The notes: generated from the letters alone by a model not told the origin. 64,000 nt of DNA from Burkholderiales bacterium (GCA_947372465.1 CANBTT010000006.1:1-64000); one strand, 5' to 3'. Positions 38,402 through 47,468 are shown, numbered from the stretch's first letter. A program made the numbers and translations.

Positions 38402-39238
38402 ATGATGTCTTCTTCTTTGCGTGCCCCTTCTTCATCGACAACGGTGGTGATCACGCGGCCCAAGGCCCCTTCATTGCTTTGGGACAAGGCTTTTGGGGAT
38501 GCTGGATTCAAGGTGCTGCATGTGCCCTTGATCGAAATTGACGGCCCACCCGATCCCCAAGACTTGGAAGGCGTGGCTGAACACTTGCATGATTATCAAG
38601 CCATCATGTTTGTCAGTCCACAGGCCGTGGCTCAATTCTTTCATCATTGCAGGGTCAACATGAGCACTTGGCAAACGCCGTGCTGGGCCACAGGCGGTGC
38701 GAGTCATGCGGCTTTGTTAAAGGCCGGTGTCCAAGCAACTCTCATTTTGATGCCAGAAGATGAGTCGGGTTTGTGGGACAGTGAGCACCTGTGGCTTCGC
38801 GTCAAGGAGACGGTAAAGGCCGGACAAAAGGTGTTGATTGTGCGTGGAACGGACCTTCAACACCATGAGCCAGTCGCGAAGGATCCTCAATGGGCTGCCC
38901 AAGGCATGGGGCGTGAGTATTTGAGTGAACAACTCAAAGACAAAGGCCTAGAGGTCACCTACTTGGTGGCTTATCAAAGGCGCCCGCCCCTTTGGAGTGA
39001 GGCGCAGCGAATGCAAGTGCGTGCGCTGTTGAATGCAAACAGTGTTTGGATCTTCACCAGTTCTCAAGCCGCAAGAAATTTGGCAGAGCAAACAAAGCCC
39101 ATCGACCTTTCACAAGCAAAAGCCATTGCCACTCACGAGAGAATCGCAGGAGAGTTGCGTCATTTGGGCTTTGGTGTTGTTCTCTTGTCACGCCCAGGTG
39201 TGGCAGAGGTCTTGCGATCACTAGAATCACTTGCATGA
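38402..39238 (+). CDS. hemD: Uroporphyrinogen-III synthase
   Basis: A 278-residue enzyme that closes and inverts ring D of hydroxymethylbilane to uroporphyrinogen III. HemD proteins are poorly conserved; support comes from position directly after hemC and from typical pieces VVITRPKAPS near the start, FVSPQAVAQFF, and WIFTSSQAARNL. I start at the ATG at 38402 (MMSSSLRA) with AAGG upstream. The stop overlaps the hemX start (ATGA at 39235-39238). Confidence 0.9.
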   Translation: MMSSSLRAPSSSTTVVITRPKAPSLLWDKAFGDAGFKVLHVPLIEIDGPPDPQDLEGVAEHLHDYQAIMFVSPQAVAQFFHHCRVNMSTWQTPCWATGGASHAALLKAGVQATLILMPEDESGLWDSEHLWLRVKETVKAGQKVLIVRGTDLQHHEPVAKDPQWAAQGMGREYLSEQLKDKGLEVTYLVAYQRRPPLWSEAQRMQVRALLNANSVWIFTSSQAARNLAEQTKPIDLSQAKAIATHERIAGELRHLGFGVVLLSRPGVAEVLRSLESLA

Positions 39239-40557
39239 ACAAGCACGACTCCACCTCAAGCGCCTACACCGAAGATCAAGGTGCTTCAAACTCGCTCAAA
39301 GATTCGTCGTCCGACAACGTTCATGCGTCCCCTCCCAACAAGAAGCCAAGTCCCCCTGATGGCCACGCCCATTCAGCAAACGCTGGTGCTGCCTTGCCTA
39401 TGAGCCGTGTGAGCTTCAAAGCCAAGCTCTTCAAAGGCCTGACTTGGGCGTTTGGGCTTTGCAGTTTGATGGCCATGGTGCTGGGTTTTTATGTGTGGGA
39501 GAAGCTCTCGCATGTGCAAGAACTGCTCGCGCGGCAAAGTGCAGATGCCTCTCAAGTTTCTCTAGAGGCCAAAAGTTTGGCCAAAGAGTCGATGGATTCA
39601 AGCCGTGACACGGCGGCTAAACTTGCACTGACGCAAAACAAGTTGAGTGAAGTGGTTTTGCAGCGAGCGCAAATGGATGCCTTGATGCAAAGTTTGAGTC
39701 GATCAAGAGACGAGAACTTGGTCGAAGACATCGACTCTTCGCTCAGACTTTCTCAGCAGCAGGCTTTGCTCACCGGCAGCTTGCAGCCTTTGCTGAGTGC
39801 CTTGAAAACCGCCGATGAACGGCTTGCAAAGCTGTCTCAGCCTCGTTTGGCCTCGCTGCAGCGCGCCATTGCAAAGGACATGGACCGGGTCAAGAGTTTT
39901 TCAATGGCCGACACGCCCAATTTGTTGATTCAATTCGATGAAATGATGCGATTGGTCGATGAGTTGCCGCTCACCAACGATGTTTTGCGGCCCAAGGACA
40001 AGGCGCTGGGGATCCATGGGAGCAGCAGTGCAAGGCAAGGCCATCCCTCTGCCTCAGCTCAGCATGACAGCGCAAACTTGCCCCCTCACACATCGCCCCC
40101 TTTGGTGAATGCCGTGAATGCCAAGGCTGAGCCTGAGTCTGAGTCTGAGTCTGAGTCGAAGGTGTCCTGGGCGCAAGGCATTGCACAAAGCTGGTGGCAA
40201 AAAGCCTTTGCTCTGGTGTGGCAAGAATTCAAAGGACTCATTCGTGTCAGTCAAATCGATCAACCGCAAGGGGTGTTGCTGAGTCCCGAGCAGTCGTTTT
40301 TTGTTCGAGAAAACTTAAAGTTGCGCCTTCTCAATGCGCGAATGGCCTTGCTCGCTAGACAGATGGAGACGGCCAAAGCGGACGCTGGCATCGTGCAAAG
40401 TGAAATCAATAAGTATTTCGATGTGCATCAAAAAAACACGCTGGTGGCACTGAGTTTGTTGCAAAACATTCAGGTGAATTTAAAGCAATTGCAACTGCCC
40501 TCTCTCAACGAGAGTTTCGCAGCCATCGCGCAAGTCCAAGCTCAAGCGGGGCATTGA
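39235..40557 (+). CDS. hemX: HemX-like membrane protein of the haem operon
   Basis: A 440-residue single-pass membrane protein. A Ser/Pro-rich cytoplasmic start is followed by one transmembrane segment (LTWAFGLCSLMAMVLGFYVW, about residues 65-85) and a long coiled-coil/periplasmic part with LLARQSADASQVSLEAKSLA and LNARMALLARQMETAK. HemX is often labelled uroporphyrinogen methyltransferase, but no methyltransferase fold is visible here. A short repeat (GAGTCT units, 40135-40155) encodes SESESES in a linker before the C-terminal domain. It lies between hemD and hemY, and its role in haem synthesis remains unproven. Confidence 0.88.
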   Translation: MNKHDSTSSAYTEDQGASNSLKDSSSDNVHASPPNKKPSPPDGHAHSANAGAALPMSRVSFKAKLFKGLTWAFGLCSLMAMVLGFYVWEKLSHVQELLARQSADASQVSLEAKSLAKESMDSSRDTAAKLALTQNKLSEVVLQRAQMDALMQSLSRSRDENLVEDIDSSLRLSQQQALLTGSLQPLLSALKTADERLAKLSQPRLASLQRAIAKDMDRVKSFSMADTPNLLIQFDEMMRLVDELPLTNDVLRPKDKALGIHGSSSARQGHPSASAQHDSANLPPHTSPPLVNAVNAKAEPESESESESKVSWAQGIAQSWWQKAFALVWQEFKGLIRVSQIDQPQGVLLSPEQSFFVRENLKLRLLNARMALLARQMETAKADAGIVQSEINKYFDVHQKNTLVALSLLQNIQVNLKQLQLPSLNESFAAIAQVQAQAGH

Positions 40558-40558
40558 G

Positions 40559-41857
40559 ATGAGAGCGGCCCTTTGGTTTTTGTTCTTGTTTGCTGTGGCC
40601 GTGGCGCTCTCTTTGTTTTTGGGGGTGAATCAAAGCGTGGTGACGCTTTTTTGGCCGCCCTACCGAGTTGATCTCTCGCTCAATTTGGTCCTTCTTTTGT
40701 GGGCGCTCAGTTTTGCGGCGCTGTACATCACCCTAAGGGGGACGTCGATCTTGGTGGACTTGCCGCAAAAGGCACAAAGATGGCGATTGCTGCAAAGAGA
40801 GCGCGCGATTCATCAAGGCTTGGTGCTGGCCATGTTTCAACTCTCTTCGGGTCGATTTTTAAGGGCGCAAAAATCTGCGCTCAAGGCCTTGAATTTGTTG
40901 CAAGATTTGAACACGGGTCGCATGGAGCATGCGCTTGCGGCCAGTTACTTGGCGGAGCTCCAATGCATGCTGCATTTGATCCATGCAGAAGCGGCGCATT
41001 GTTTGCGCGATCAAGTCGGGCGGGACGCGCAATTCGAGCAAGCCCTCATCTTGTCTCGCTCTTTGCAACTGCTCTCTAGAGTCGAGCCGATGGAGACGAG
41101 TCAATTGCTGGCAACGCGTTGGCATTTGTCAGACAAAGACCCCAAGGCTGCGCTGTCGCGTTTGGCGCAATTGTCCGCCGGTGCAGCGAGAAGAACGGTT
41201 GCGTTGAGGCTCAGGTTGAAGGCGGCGAGATTGAGTGAACAAAATGACCTTGCCCTGGAGACCGCCAAGTTGTTGGCCAAGCACGGTGCTTTCAGCCCAA
41301 GCGTTGCCCAAAGTTTGTTGAAAAGTTTGATCGCCTCGTGTTTGAGCGAGGCCAAGGATGAGGCGCAGTTGATCAAGTTGTGGGCCCATTTGGAGCTCAA
41401 AGAGCGTCAAATTGAAGGCATAGGCCTCTTGGCCGCTGAGCGTCTTCTTCAGTTGAAGGGATCTGTCACCCTGGCCAAAGAATGGCTCAGCAGCGACAGT
41501 GAGCGCTTGCTCAAAGAGCCGCAAAGTTTGCCTGCAGGCTTGCGTGTTCAATTGGCCTTGTTGCTTGAGCGAGTGATCAGTGACTTGGCGCCCAACGCCG
41601 ATGATTTGACGCAACTCGATCAAGCTGTGCGACTGCACCCTCAAGGGGTGGAGTTGCAGTACTTGTACGGACAAGTTTGCTTGCACCATGCGCTTTGGGG
41701 CAAGGCACAGCAGCTTTTGGAGTTGGCGGTCATCAAACACCCCTCGCATGAGCTCAAAAAGAGGGCTTGGATTGCCTTGGCAAGGCTCGCGGAGCAAAAG
41801 GGCGATCACCAAAAGGCCCTTGAACTTTGGCGCAAGGCGGCCCTTTTGACGCCCTGA
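40559..41857 (+). CDS. hemY: HemY N-terminal domain protein (TPR-rich)
   Basis: A 432-residue inner-membrane protein. Two N-terminal membrane segments (WFLFLFAVAVALSLFLGVN and LNLVLLLWALSFAALYITL) contain the HemY_N pattern, followed by a periplasmic or cytoplasmic TPR-like helical array ending EQKGDHQKALELWRKAALLT. Gene order hemC-D-X-Y is standard in beta- and gammaproteobacteria. This is not the Gram-positive HemY oxidase of the same name, and the function is not established. It starts one base after the hemX stop. Confidence 0.9.
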   Translation: MRAALWFLFLFAVAVALSLFLGVNQSVVTLFWPPYRVDLSLNLVLLLWALSFAALYITLRGTSILVDLPQKAQRWRLLQRERAIHQGLVLAMFQLSSGRFLRAQKSALKALNLLQDLNTGRMEHALAASYLAELQCMLHLIHAEAAHCLRDQVGRDAQFEQALILSRSLQLLSRVEPMETSQLLATRWHLSDKDPKAALSRLAQLSAGAARRTVALRLRLKAARLSEQNDLALETAKLLAKHGAFSPSVAQSLLKSLIASCLSEAKDEAQLIKLWAHLELKERQIEGIGLLAAERLLQLKGSVTLAKEWLSSDSERLLKEPQSLPAGLRVQLALLLERVISDLAPNADDLTQLDQAVRLHPQGVELQYLYGQVCLHHALWGKAQQLLELAVIKHPSHELKKRAWIALARLAEQKGDHQKALELWRKAALLTP

Positions 41858-42173
41858 CGGCCGTTTGAGTTGCGCACCGGGTTTTGTGTTGAGACACAAA
41901 AGGATCCCATGAGATCCAGCCTAGCCCAGCCCAGCCCAGTCCAATCCAGCGCAATGACTGAGCAAGCTATGCATTCAGTTCTAGGCAGGCTCAAGCACTT
42001 CATGGTCCAAACACCTCAACCCCAAGCTTGGCAATCACTTTGAACTTGACCAACAAACATCAAAGGGATGGCTTTGTTCATCGCTGTGCCTGAACCGTCC
42101 TTTGGATCGTTTCAGCGCTCAAGGGCATGGCAAGGGTGAGCGCTTTAAACTTTGTGCGCCCTCTGAGCGCTCC
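41858..42173. other. Intergenic stretch after hemY
   Basis: This region and the rne terminator beyond it make up the 415-base gap between hemY and rne. It contains an 8-bp hairpin (41882-41901) and a run of CCCAG-like units at about 41920-41950. I see no believable coding frame. The convergent genes hemY and rne end on either side. Confidence 0.5.
41882..41901. repeat. Perfect 8-bp hairpin after hemY
   Basis: Arms TTTTGTGT and ACACAAAA flank a TGAG loop, 24 bases beyond the hemY stop. The stem is AT-rich with no T-tail, so it could serve as a weak bidirectional end signal or 3' stabiliser for the hem transcript. Confidence 0.35.
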
Positions 42174-42216
42174 AAAAAAAGAAGCACCCCAAGCCTTTCG
42201 GCTGGGATGCTGCTTC
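42174..42216 (-). terminator. Intrinsic terminator for rne
   Basis: On the minus strand, GAAGCAGCATCCCAGCC, a GAAA-containing loop and GGCTTGGGGTGCTTC form a long, nearly perfect stem, followed by seven T residues (42180-42174). It lies about 57 bases past the rne stop codon. Confidence 0.85.
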
Positions 42217-42272
42217 TAGGGGTCCCTAGACCTTCAAATGCAATTGAAGGCCCAAGGTGTCATCAACGTGGC

Positions 42273-45182
42273 TTACTTGGAATCGTTGGCGAAGGGCAGA
42301 TTCAACTGGCTCAGATTTTTCCGAGTCTCAACCAACACCAAAGGACCTTCGTCAAGCACCACTGCGGGCGGTCTGACTCTGGGCAAACGAACAGGCGCGG
42401 GTTCGTTGGCAATGCTTTGCTGAACCTGTGCCACTTTGCTCGCGTCTGATTGGACCCATTGCAAGTTGGAGGATTCGGTCAAGGCGGTCAAGGACGCAAT
42501 GGGCAAGTCATAACCAGCAATGCTTGGCATGGAGGCCTTGGGTGCTGGTGTGGAAGACGCTGCTTGAACAGGCGCTGGCTGGACAACAGGTGCAGCGGTG
42601 GGCGCATTGGACAAAGCAGCGGGGGCCAAAGCGAGGTGTTCATTCACATCAGCTGAAATTTTTGCGGCGCTTTGTGGCGCATCAAAATAAGAGCCTTGAC
42701 GAATCTCAACGGGCCTGTCGCTGCCAGCATCTTGCGCTTGTGCACTCGACTCTTGACCTTGTCCAAGTCCTTGGTCGATGGGAGCAGCATCACTGTCTCT
42801 TGGCGCTCTTTCACGACGGTCTCGGCCGTAACGGTCACGTCCCCGTCTTTCTCTGTTCTCGCTCGGTGCATTGGACGATTGAACGCCTGCGTCGCTGTCC
42901 AAAGCATTGCGGTGATCGGGATGTTGATCGTTTGCAAGGGCTGGACTGTTGTCGTTGGCGTTGAAGCTTGTCGCTTCATCTGCATTGGGTGCGCGATCAG
43001 GTCCTCTTCGGTTGCCCCTTTCCCGACGCGAGTCACCCCGCTCACTGCGTTCACGCCTGGGTGGACGTGCTTGATCGGACTCGCTGGCGCTGCGTTCTGC
43101 GTCCCCGTTGCTTTGCGTGTCGTTGCGCGTTTGAGCATCTTGGGCGCGCGCATCTGTGGCTCGCTCACCTTGAGCTGAGCGAGGAGCGCCTCTGGCATTG
43201 CGTGATCTGTTGCCACGTGGCTCTTGGTTGCCTGTGGCAGCGTCTGCTTGTTGATCCGTGGCGCCATCTGCTTTGGGCGCTCTTTCTGCTCGATCACCTC
43301 GATCGCCGCGCTCAGCTCTATCTGGGCGGTCTGAGCGGTCGTTTCTTCGCCCGCCACGTCGAGAGTCTCTTGGGTTTCTTGACTCCCTTGGATCGCGCTT
43401 GTCCTCTTTTTTGCTTCCATTGGATGGGGCAGAGGCGGGTGTCTCTTTAGAGGCGTCAGAACTTGTGAACAAGGATTTGACCCAGCCAAAGAAACCACCA
43501 GAGGCTTTCGCTTGAGCGGGCTTGGGCGGCGTTTTGGCAACAGGCGCTGGTGTAGGCTTGGCTTCGTGTTGCGGAGCGGGGGCGTCTGGAAGGACGCCCT
43601 TGATCACAGGCGTTTGGCGGTTGGTGGGCTCTTGTGAGCGGCGCGTAACAGCCGTCACGTCCTCCACCTCATCGACCATTTTGTAGCTCGCCTCCATGTT
43701 GTCCAAGCGAGGATCGTCGTGCTTGAGTCGATCGAGTTTGTAGTTCGGGGTCTCTAGCGCTTTATTGGGCACGAGCAAGACGCTGATGCGTTGCTTGAGT
43801 TCAATTTTGGCGATTTCAGTGCGTTTTTCATTCAACAAGAAGGAGGCCACTTCAACGGGCACCTGTGCATGAACGGCTGCCGTGTTGTCCTTCATGGACT
43901 CTTCTTGAATGATCCTAAGGATCTGCAAGGCCGAACTCTCTGTGTCTCTGACGTGTCCAGAGCCGCCACAGCGGGGACATGGAATCGAGGCGCCTTCAGA
44001 CAATGCAGGGCGCAGACGCTGACGGCTCATCTCCATCAGTCCAAATTTACTGATCGTTCCAAATTGCACGCGTGCACGGTCTTGCCTGAGCGAGTCGCGC
44101 AGACGGTTCTCAACCTCGCGGCGGTTCCTGGATTCCTCCATGTCAATGAAGTCGATCACGATCAGGCCACCCAAGTCGCGCAGTCGCATTTGACGGGCCA
44201 CCTCTTCAGCGGCCTCTAAGTTGGTGCGCGTGGCGGTCTCTTCAATGTCCCCGCCTCGAATGGCTCTTGCTGAGTTCACGTCCACCGAGACCAAGGCTTC
44301 GGTGTGGTCAATCACAATCGCGCCACCACTGGGCAGCGTCACTGTTCTTGCATAGGCCGATTCAATTTGATGCTCAATTTGAAAGCGACTGAATAGGGGG
44401 GCGTCGTCTCTGTAACGTTTGACCCGCGCTGCGTGCTCGGGCATCACGTGAGACATGAATTGGTGCGCTTGATCAAAGATGTCATCTGTATCGATCAAGA
44501 TGTCGCCAATGTCACTGTTGAAGTAGTCGCGAATCGCGCGAATGACCAAACTGGACTCTTGGTAGATCAAAAAGGCGCTTTTGCCACCTTTGGATGCGCC
44601 ATCAATGGCCGACCAAAGTTTGAGCAAATAATTCAAATCCCACTGCAGCTCAGGCGCAGCGCGCCCAATGCCCGCTGTTCTGGCAATGATGGACATGCCG
44701 TTGGGGTATTCCAATTGATCCATCGCCTCTTTTAGTTCAGCGCGGTCGTCGCCCTCAATGCGTCGGCTTACACCGCCGCCTCTTGGGTTGTTAGGCATCA
44801 AAACAACATATCGGCCAGCCAAGGAGATGAAGGTGGTGAGCGCAGCCCCTTTGTTGCCACGCTCCTCTTTCTCAACTTGGATCAAAAGCTCTTGGCCTTC
44901 ACGGATCACATCCTGGATGCGAGCTTGGCTTGGAGAAATGTTGGCGCTGAAAAATTGTTTTGAAATCTCTTTGAAGGGCAAAAAGCCGTGGCGCTCTTCA
45001 CCGTAGTCGACAAAGCAGGCCTCCAAAGAAGGCTCAACGCGGGTCACCACCGCTTTGTAGATGTTGCCCTTGCGCTGCTCGCGCCCTTCAATTTCAATTT
45101 CATAGTCAAGTAATTTTTGACCATCTACGATCGCTAAGCGTCTTTCTTCGGCTTGCGTTGCATTGATAAGCATCCGTTTCAT
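42273..45182 (-). CDS. rne: Ribonuclease E
   Basis: A 969-residue endoribonuclease of the RNA degradosome. It begins MKRMLINATQAEERRLAIVD, with the S1 domain (GNIYKAVVTRVEPSLEACF), then 5'-sensor and DNase-I-like domains. The metal-binding aspartates are in VDVNSARAIRGGD and LIVIDFIDME, and the zinc-link is CPRCGGSG (about residue 400). The last 450 residues are a disordered scaffold rich in Arg, Asp, Pro, Ala and Asn with many repeated RDxR/RGDR blocks. It is divergent from rluC across 569 bases, which probably includes a long autoregulatory leader. A strong terminator lies past the stop. Confidence 0.96.
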   Translation of the reverse strand: MKRMLINATQAEERRLAIVDGQKLLDYEIEIEGREQRKGNIYKAVVTRVEPSLEACFVDYGEERHGFLPFKEISKQFFSANISPSQARIQDVIREGQELLIQVEKEERGNKGAALTTFISLAGRYVVLMPNNPRGGGVSRRIEGDDRAELKEAMDQLEYPNGMSIIARTAGIGRAAPELQWDLNYLLKLWSAIDGASKGGKSAFLIYQESSLVIRAIRDYFNSDIGDILIDTDDIFDQAHQFMSHVMPEHAARVKRYRDDAPLFSRFQIEHQIESAYARTVTLPSGGAIVIDHTEALVSVDVNSARAIRGGDIEETATRTNLEAAEEVARQMRLRDLGGLIVIDFIDMEESRNRREVENRLRDSLRQDRARVQFGTISKFGLMEMSRQRLRPALSEGASIPCPRCGGSGHVRDTESSALQILRIIQEESMKDNTAAVHAQVPVEVASFLLNEKRTEIAKIELKQRISVLLVPNKALETPNYKLDRLKHDDPRLDNMEASYKMVDEVEDVTAVTRRSQEPTNRQTPVIKGVLPDAPAPQHEAKPTPAPVAKTPPKPAQAKASGGFFGWVKSLFTSSDASKETPASAPSNGSKKEDKRDPRESRNPRDSRRGGRRNDRSDRPDRAERGDRGDRAERAPKADGATDQQADAATGNQEPRGNRSRNARGAPRSAQGERATDARAQDAQTRNDTQSNGDAERSASESDQARPPRRERSERGDSRRERGNRRGPDRAPNADEATSFNANDNSPALANDQHPDHRNALDSDAGVQSSNAPSENRERRGRDRYGRDRRERAPRDSDAAPIDQGLGQGQESSAQAQDAGSDRPVEIRQGSYFDAPQSAAKISADVNEHLALAPAALSNAPTAAPVVQPAPVQAASSTPAPKASMPSIAGYDLPIASLTALTESSNLQWVQSDASKVAQVQQSIANEPAPVRLPRVRPPAVVLDEGPLVLVETRKNLSQLNLPFANDSK

Positions 45183-45649
45183 TGATGCGTTCCTTTTCTT
45201 GTATAACTAAACATCACAGGCCCATGACGGACCAACGATGCCTGAAACGACGCCAAGAACGAAAGGAATTGCCGCTAAAATTCGCCGCTGGAGAAACCGT
45301 TTTAAGGTCGCTGGCGAAAGCTGGGCACGAGGATAGGAGCGAGTCGCAAGGGAGTGGGCAACGCTTTTGTAAAGCGGGCCATCCGAGTGTGCAAAGACAA
45401 AGGGGTGTTGCGTGCGAACCCAAGCACTGTTGTGGGGAAAAACCCAAACAGGAGGAGGGGCAACAAGAAAAACACCATCAGCATCTTAAATTTCTTCTCT
45501 CGCTATGATCCGTTTGACTTGGGGTTTTGGGAGATCCAAGATCAACAAAACTCCCCAAGTCAAACTTTGTATATTCCGTATCAAAGTTCAATGGACGTCG
45601 GCTCAACCGATGGGGGGCGCACCCCTCACACTTCATAGGAGGTGAGTCT
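45183..45649. other. rne/rluC divergent intergenic region
   Basis: With the segment to 45751 this is a 569-base non-coding gap. It must contain the rne and rluC promoters. Candidate frames over it (such as the 108-codon plus-strand one) have unlikely amino-acid content and I do not call them. Within it are a 13-bp inverted repeat (45513-45566) and a perfect ribosome-binding sequence at 45637-45645. On the minus strand it would form the rne leader, where E. coli rne carries autoregulatory hairpins. Confidence 0.55.
45513..45566. repeat. 13-bp inverted repeat between rne and rluC
   Basis: Arms GTTTGACTTGGGG (45513-45525) and CCCCAAGTCAAAC (45554-45566) are perfect complements separated by 28 bases. 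In the rne leader (minus strand) this would be a stable hairpin about 330 bases before the start codon. It could be an RNA element or a protein-binding site. Confidence 0.5.
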
Positions 45650-45706
45650 GTGTCGCGGGGCCTGTCGGGGCATCGACCGCCAGCTTGGGGTATTTACGTG
45701 ATCTAA
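45637..45706 (+). CDS. Candidate 18-codon leader peptide upstream of rluC
   Basis: A 9-base perfect match to the 16S anti-Shine-Dalgarno (AGGAGGTGA, 45637-45645) is followed, seven bases after AGGAGG, by GTG (45650) and 18 codons, MSRGLSGHRPPAWGIYVI, ending TAA at 45704-45706. rluC begins 45 bases later. Listed coordinates include the ribosome-binding site. The signal is strong but no homologue is known to me, and the frame is short. A second GTG frame overlaps it but begins inside the ribosome-binding site. Confidence 0.3.
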
Positions 45707-45751
45707 TTGACCAAATGACAAAACAAATCAAGTACTTGGAATCCAACGCTG

Positions 45752-46777
45752 GTGAATAACATTATACGACCCTTGAGGCCTGAGAGTCCAGTTCAGGCCA
45801 AACAAATCGAAGTGGATGACGAGTCCACCGGCCAAAGGCTGGATAATTTTTTAATGCGCCACCTCAAAGGTGTGCCAAAAACACACATTTATCGCATTAT
45901 TCGCTCGGGCGAGGTGCGCGTGAACAAGGGCCGCGCTTCGGCCGATAGCCGGGTCAAGGGGGGCGATCTCGTCAGGATTCCCCCTTTGAGGACCTCTGAG
46001 CAAGCGCAACTCAAGGAGGAACTTGCCTGTGCTGGGGGCATTCCAGCTCGGGAATTCCCCGTTTTGATGGAAGATGAGCACTTGATGGCCATCGACAAGC
46101 CCGCCGGAGTGGCCGTGCACGGGGGCAGTGGCGTGAGTTTTGGCGTGATTGAGCAACTGAGACAAGCCAGACCTTTGCTCAAATCCTTGGAGTTGGTCCA
46201 CCGAATTGATCGTGAAACCTCGGGCATTTTGTTGGTGGCCAAGAAAAGAAGTGCTTTAAAGCACTTGCAAGACCAGTTCAGAGAGCGCGAGACGGGAAAG
46301 ACTTATTTGACCATGGTTCAAGGCCAATGGCCCTCCAACCGCAAAGTCATTGACCTGCCGCTCAAGCGCTACTTGCTCAGCAACGGCACCCAAGAGGGCG
46401 AGCGACGTGTGCGGGTGGCGCAAAAAGACGACCCTTCTGGTTTGAGGGCCATCACTCTCGTGAAGGTGGCCCGCTTGGTGGGGGGCTACTCTTTGTTGGA
46501 GGTCACCATCAAGACGGGCAGAACCCATCAAATTCGTGTTCATTTGGCCAGCTTGGGTTACCCCATTCTTGGGGATGAGAAATACGGCGACTACGACCAA
46601 AACAAAGCCTTGCAAAAACTCGGTCTCAAGCGCATGTTCTTGCACGCGTGGCAGTTGAAGTTTTTTCACCCCAACATCGCTAAGCCCGTGACGCTTGAAT
46701 GCCCCTTGCCCCAAGAGTTGCAAGACTTCATTGGCAGGCAGCAAGGCTTGGGGGCGGCGGGCGAAGGTCCGCAATAA
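45752..46777 (+). CDS. rluC: Ribosomal large subunit pseudouridine synthase C
   Basis: A 341-residue RluA-family enzyme that isomerises uridines in 23S rRNA (955, 2504, 2580 in E. coli). An N-terminal S4 domain (QRLDNFLMRHLKGVPKTHIY) precedes the catalytic domain with LVHRIDRETSGILLVAKK, whose aspartate is catalytic, and GRTHQIRVHLASLGYPILGD. The start is GTG at 45752. It opens a plus-strand run with a HAD phosphatase 19 bases downstream. Confidence 0.95.
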   Translation: MNNIIRPLRPESPVQAKQIEVDDESTGQRLDNFLMRHLKGVPKTHIYRIIRSGEVRVNKGRASADSRVKGGDLVRIPPLRTSEQAQLKEELACAGGIPAREFPVLMEDEHLMAIDKPAGVAVHGGSGVSFGVIEQLRQARPLLKSLELVHRIDRETSGILLVAKKRSALKHLQDQFRERETGKTYLTMVQGQWPSNRKVIDLPLKRYLLSNGTQEGERRVRVAQKDDPSGLRAITLVKVARLVGGYSLLEVTIKTGRTHQIRVHLASLGYPILGDEKYGDYDQNKALQKLGLKRMFLHAWQLKFFHPNIAKPVTLECPLPQELQDFIGRQQGLGAAGEGPQ

Positions 46778-46796
46778 ACATTTTGTTTGAATTGAT

Positions 46797-47468
46797 ATGT
46801 CCTTCAACGCTAAAAGACCCTTTGATTTGATTGCCTTTGATTGGGATGGGACGCTCTTTGATTCAACGCAGTTGATCACGCGTTGCATTCAAGCCGCGGT
46901 GGAGGATGTGGGCGGGCAAAGGCCCCAAGCAGCGCGCGCCTCTTATGTCATTGGCATGCCATTGATGGCCGCTTTGGCCCATGCCGCACCCGATGTGCCC
47001 GAGCACTTGTACCCGCAATTGGGAGAGCGTTACAGGTTTCATTACAAAAAAAATGAACACGAATTGGCACTTTTCCCTGGCGTTGTCGAGCTGCTTGAGT
47101 GGCTCAAGACGCAGCACTACTGGGTCACCATTGCGACCGGTAAAAGCCGCGCTGGCTTGAACGCTGCTTTGCATTTTGATGCTTTAAAGGGCTTGATTGA
47201 TGACTCCAGGACGGCCGACGAGACGGCTGGCAAGCCAGACCCTTTGATGCTTCATGAGTTGATGTCCATGTACGGCGTGGCCCCTTCAAGGACCCTCATG
47301 GTGGGTGACACGTCGCATGATTTGGAAATGGCCAAACGCGCTGGCTGTCCTAGTGCCGCTGTGACTTACGGTGCGCATGAGGACCATGAACTTAAAAAGT
47401 ACCAGCCCTTGGTGTTTGCCAACAGTGTGAACGATTTATGGGATTGGTTCAAATCCTTGCACGCTTGA
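46797..47468 (+). CDS. HAD-family hydrolase (phosphoglycolate phosphatase-like)
   Basis: A 223-residue haloacid dehalogenase-like phosphatase. The nucleophile motif is FDWDGTLFDST near the N-terminus, with a Gph-type cap domain, then ATGKSRAGLN, KPDPLMLHELM, and the metal-binding GDTSHDLEMAKRAG. It is consistent with phosphoglycolate phosphatase or a pyrophosphatase-like member, but the substrate is unknown. In related Burkholderiales it lies just downstream of rluC as here. Confidence 0.9.
   Translation: MSFNAKRPFDLIAFDWDGTLFDSTQLITRCIQAAVEDVGGQRPQAARASYVIGMPLMAALAHAAPDVPEHLYPQLGERYRFHYKKNEHELALFPGVVELLEWLKTQHYWVTIATGKSRAGLNAALHFDALKGLIDDSRTADETAGKPDPLMLHELMSMYGVAPSRTLMVGDTSHDLEMAKRAGCPSAAVTYGAHEDHELKKYQPLVFANSVNDLWDWFKSLHA

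Noticed and set aside
40135..40156. CRISPR-like repeat in hemX
   Set aside because: The unit is six bases and coding, with no spacers.
45182..45508. 108-codon frame in the rne/rluC gap
   Set aside because: Amino-acid content is atypical (Lys/Gln/His-rich), there is no convincing start and no match to a family I know.
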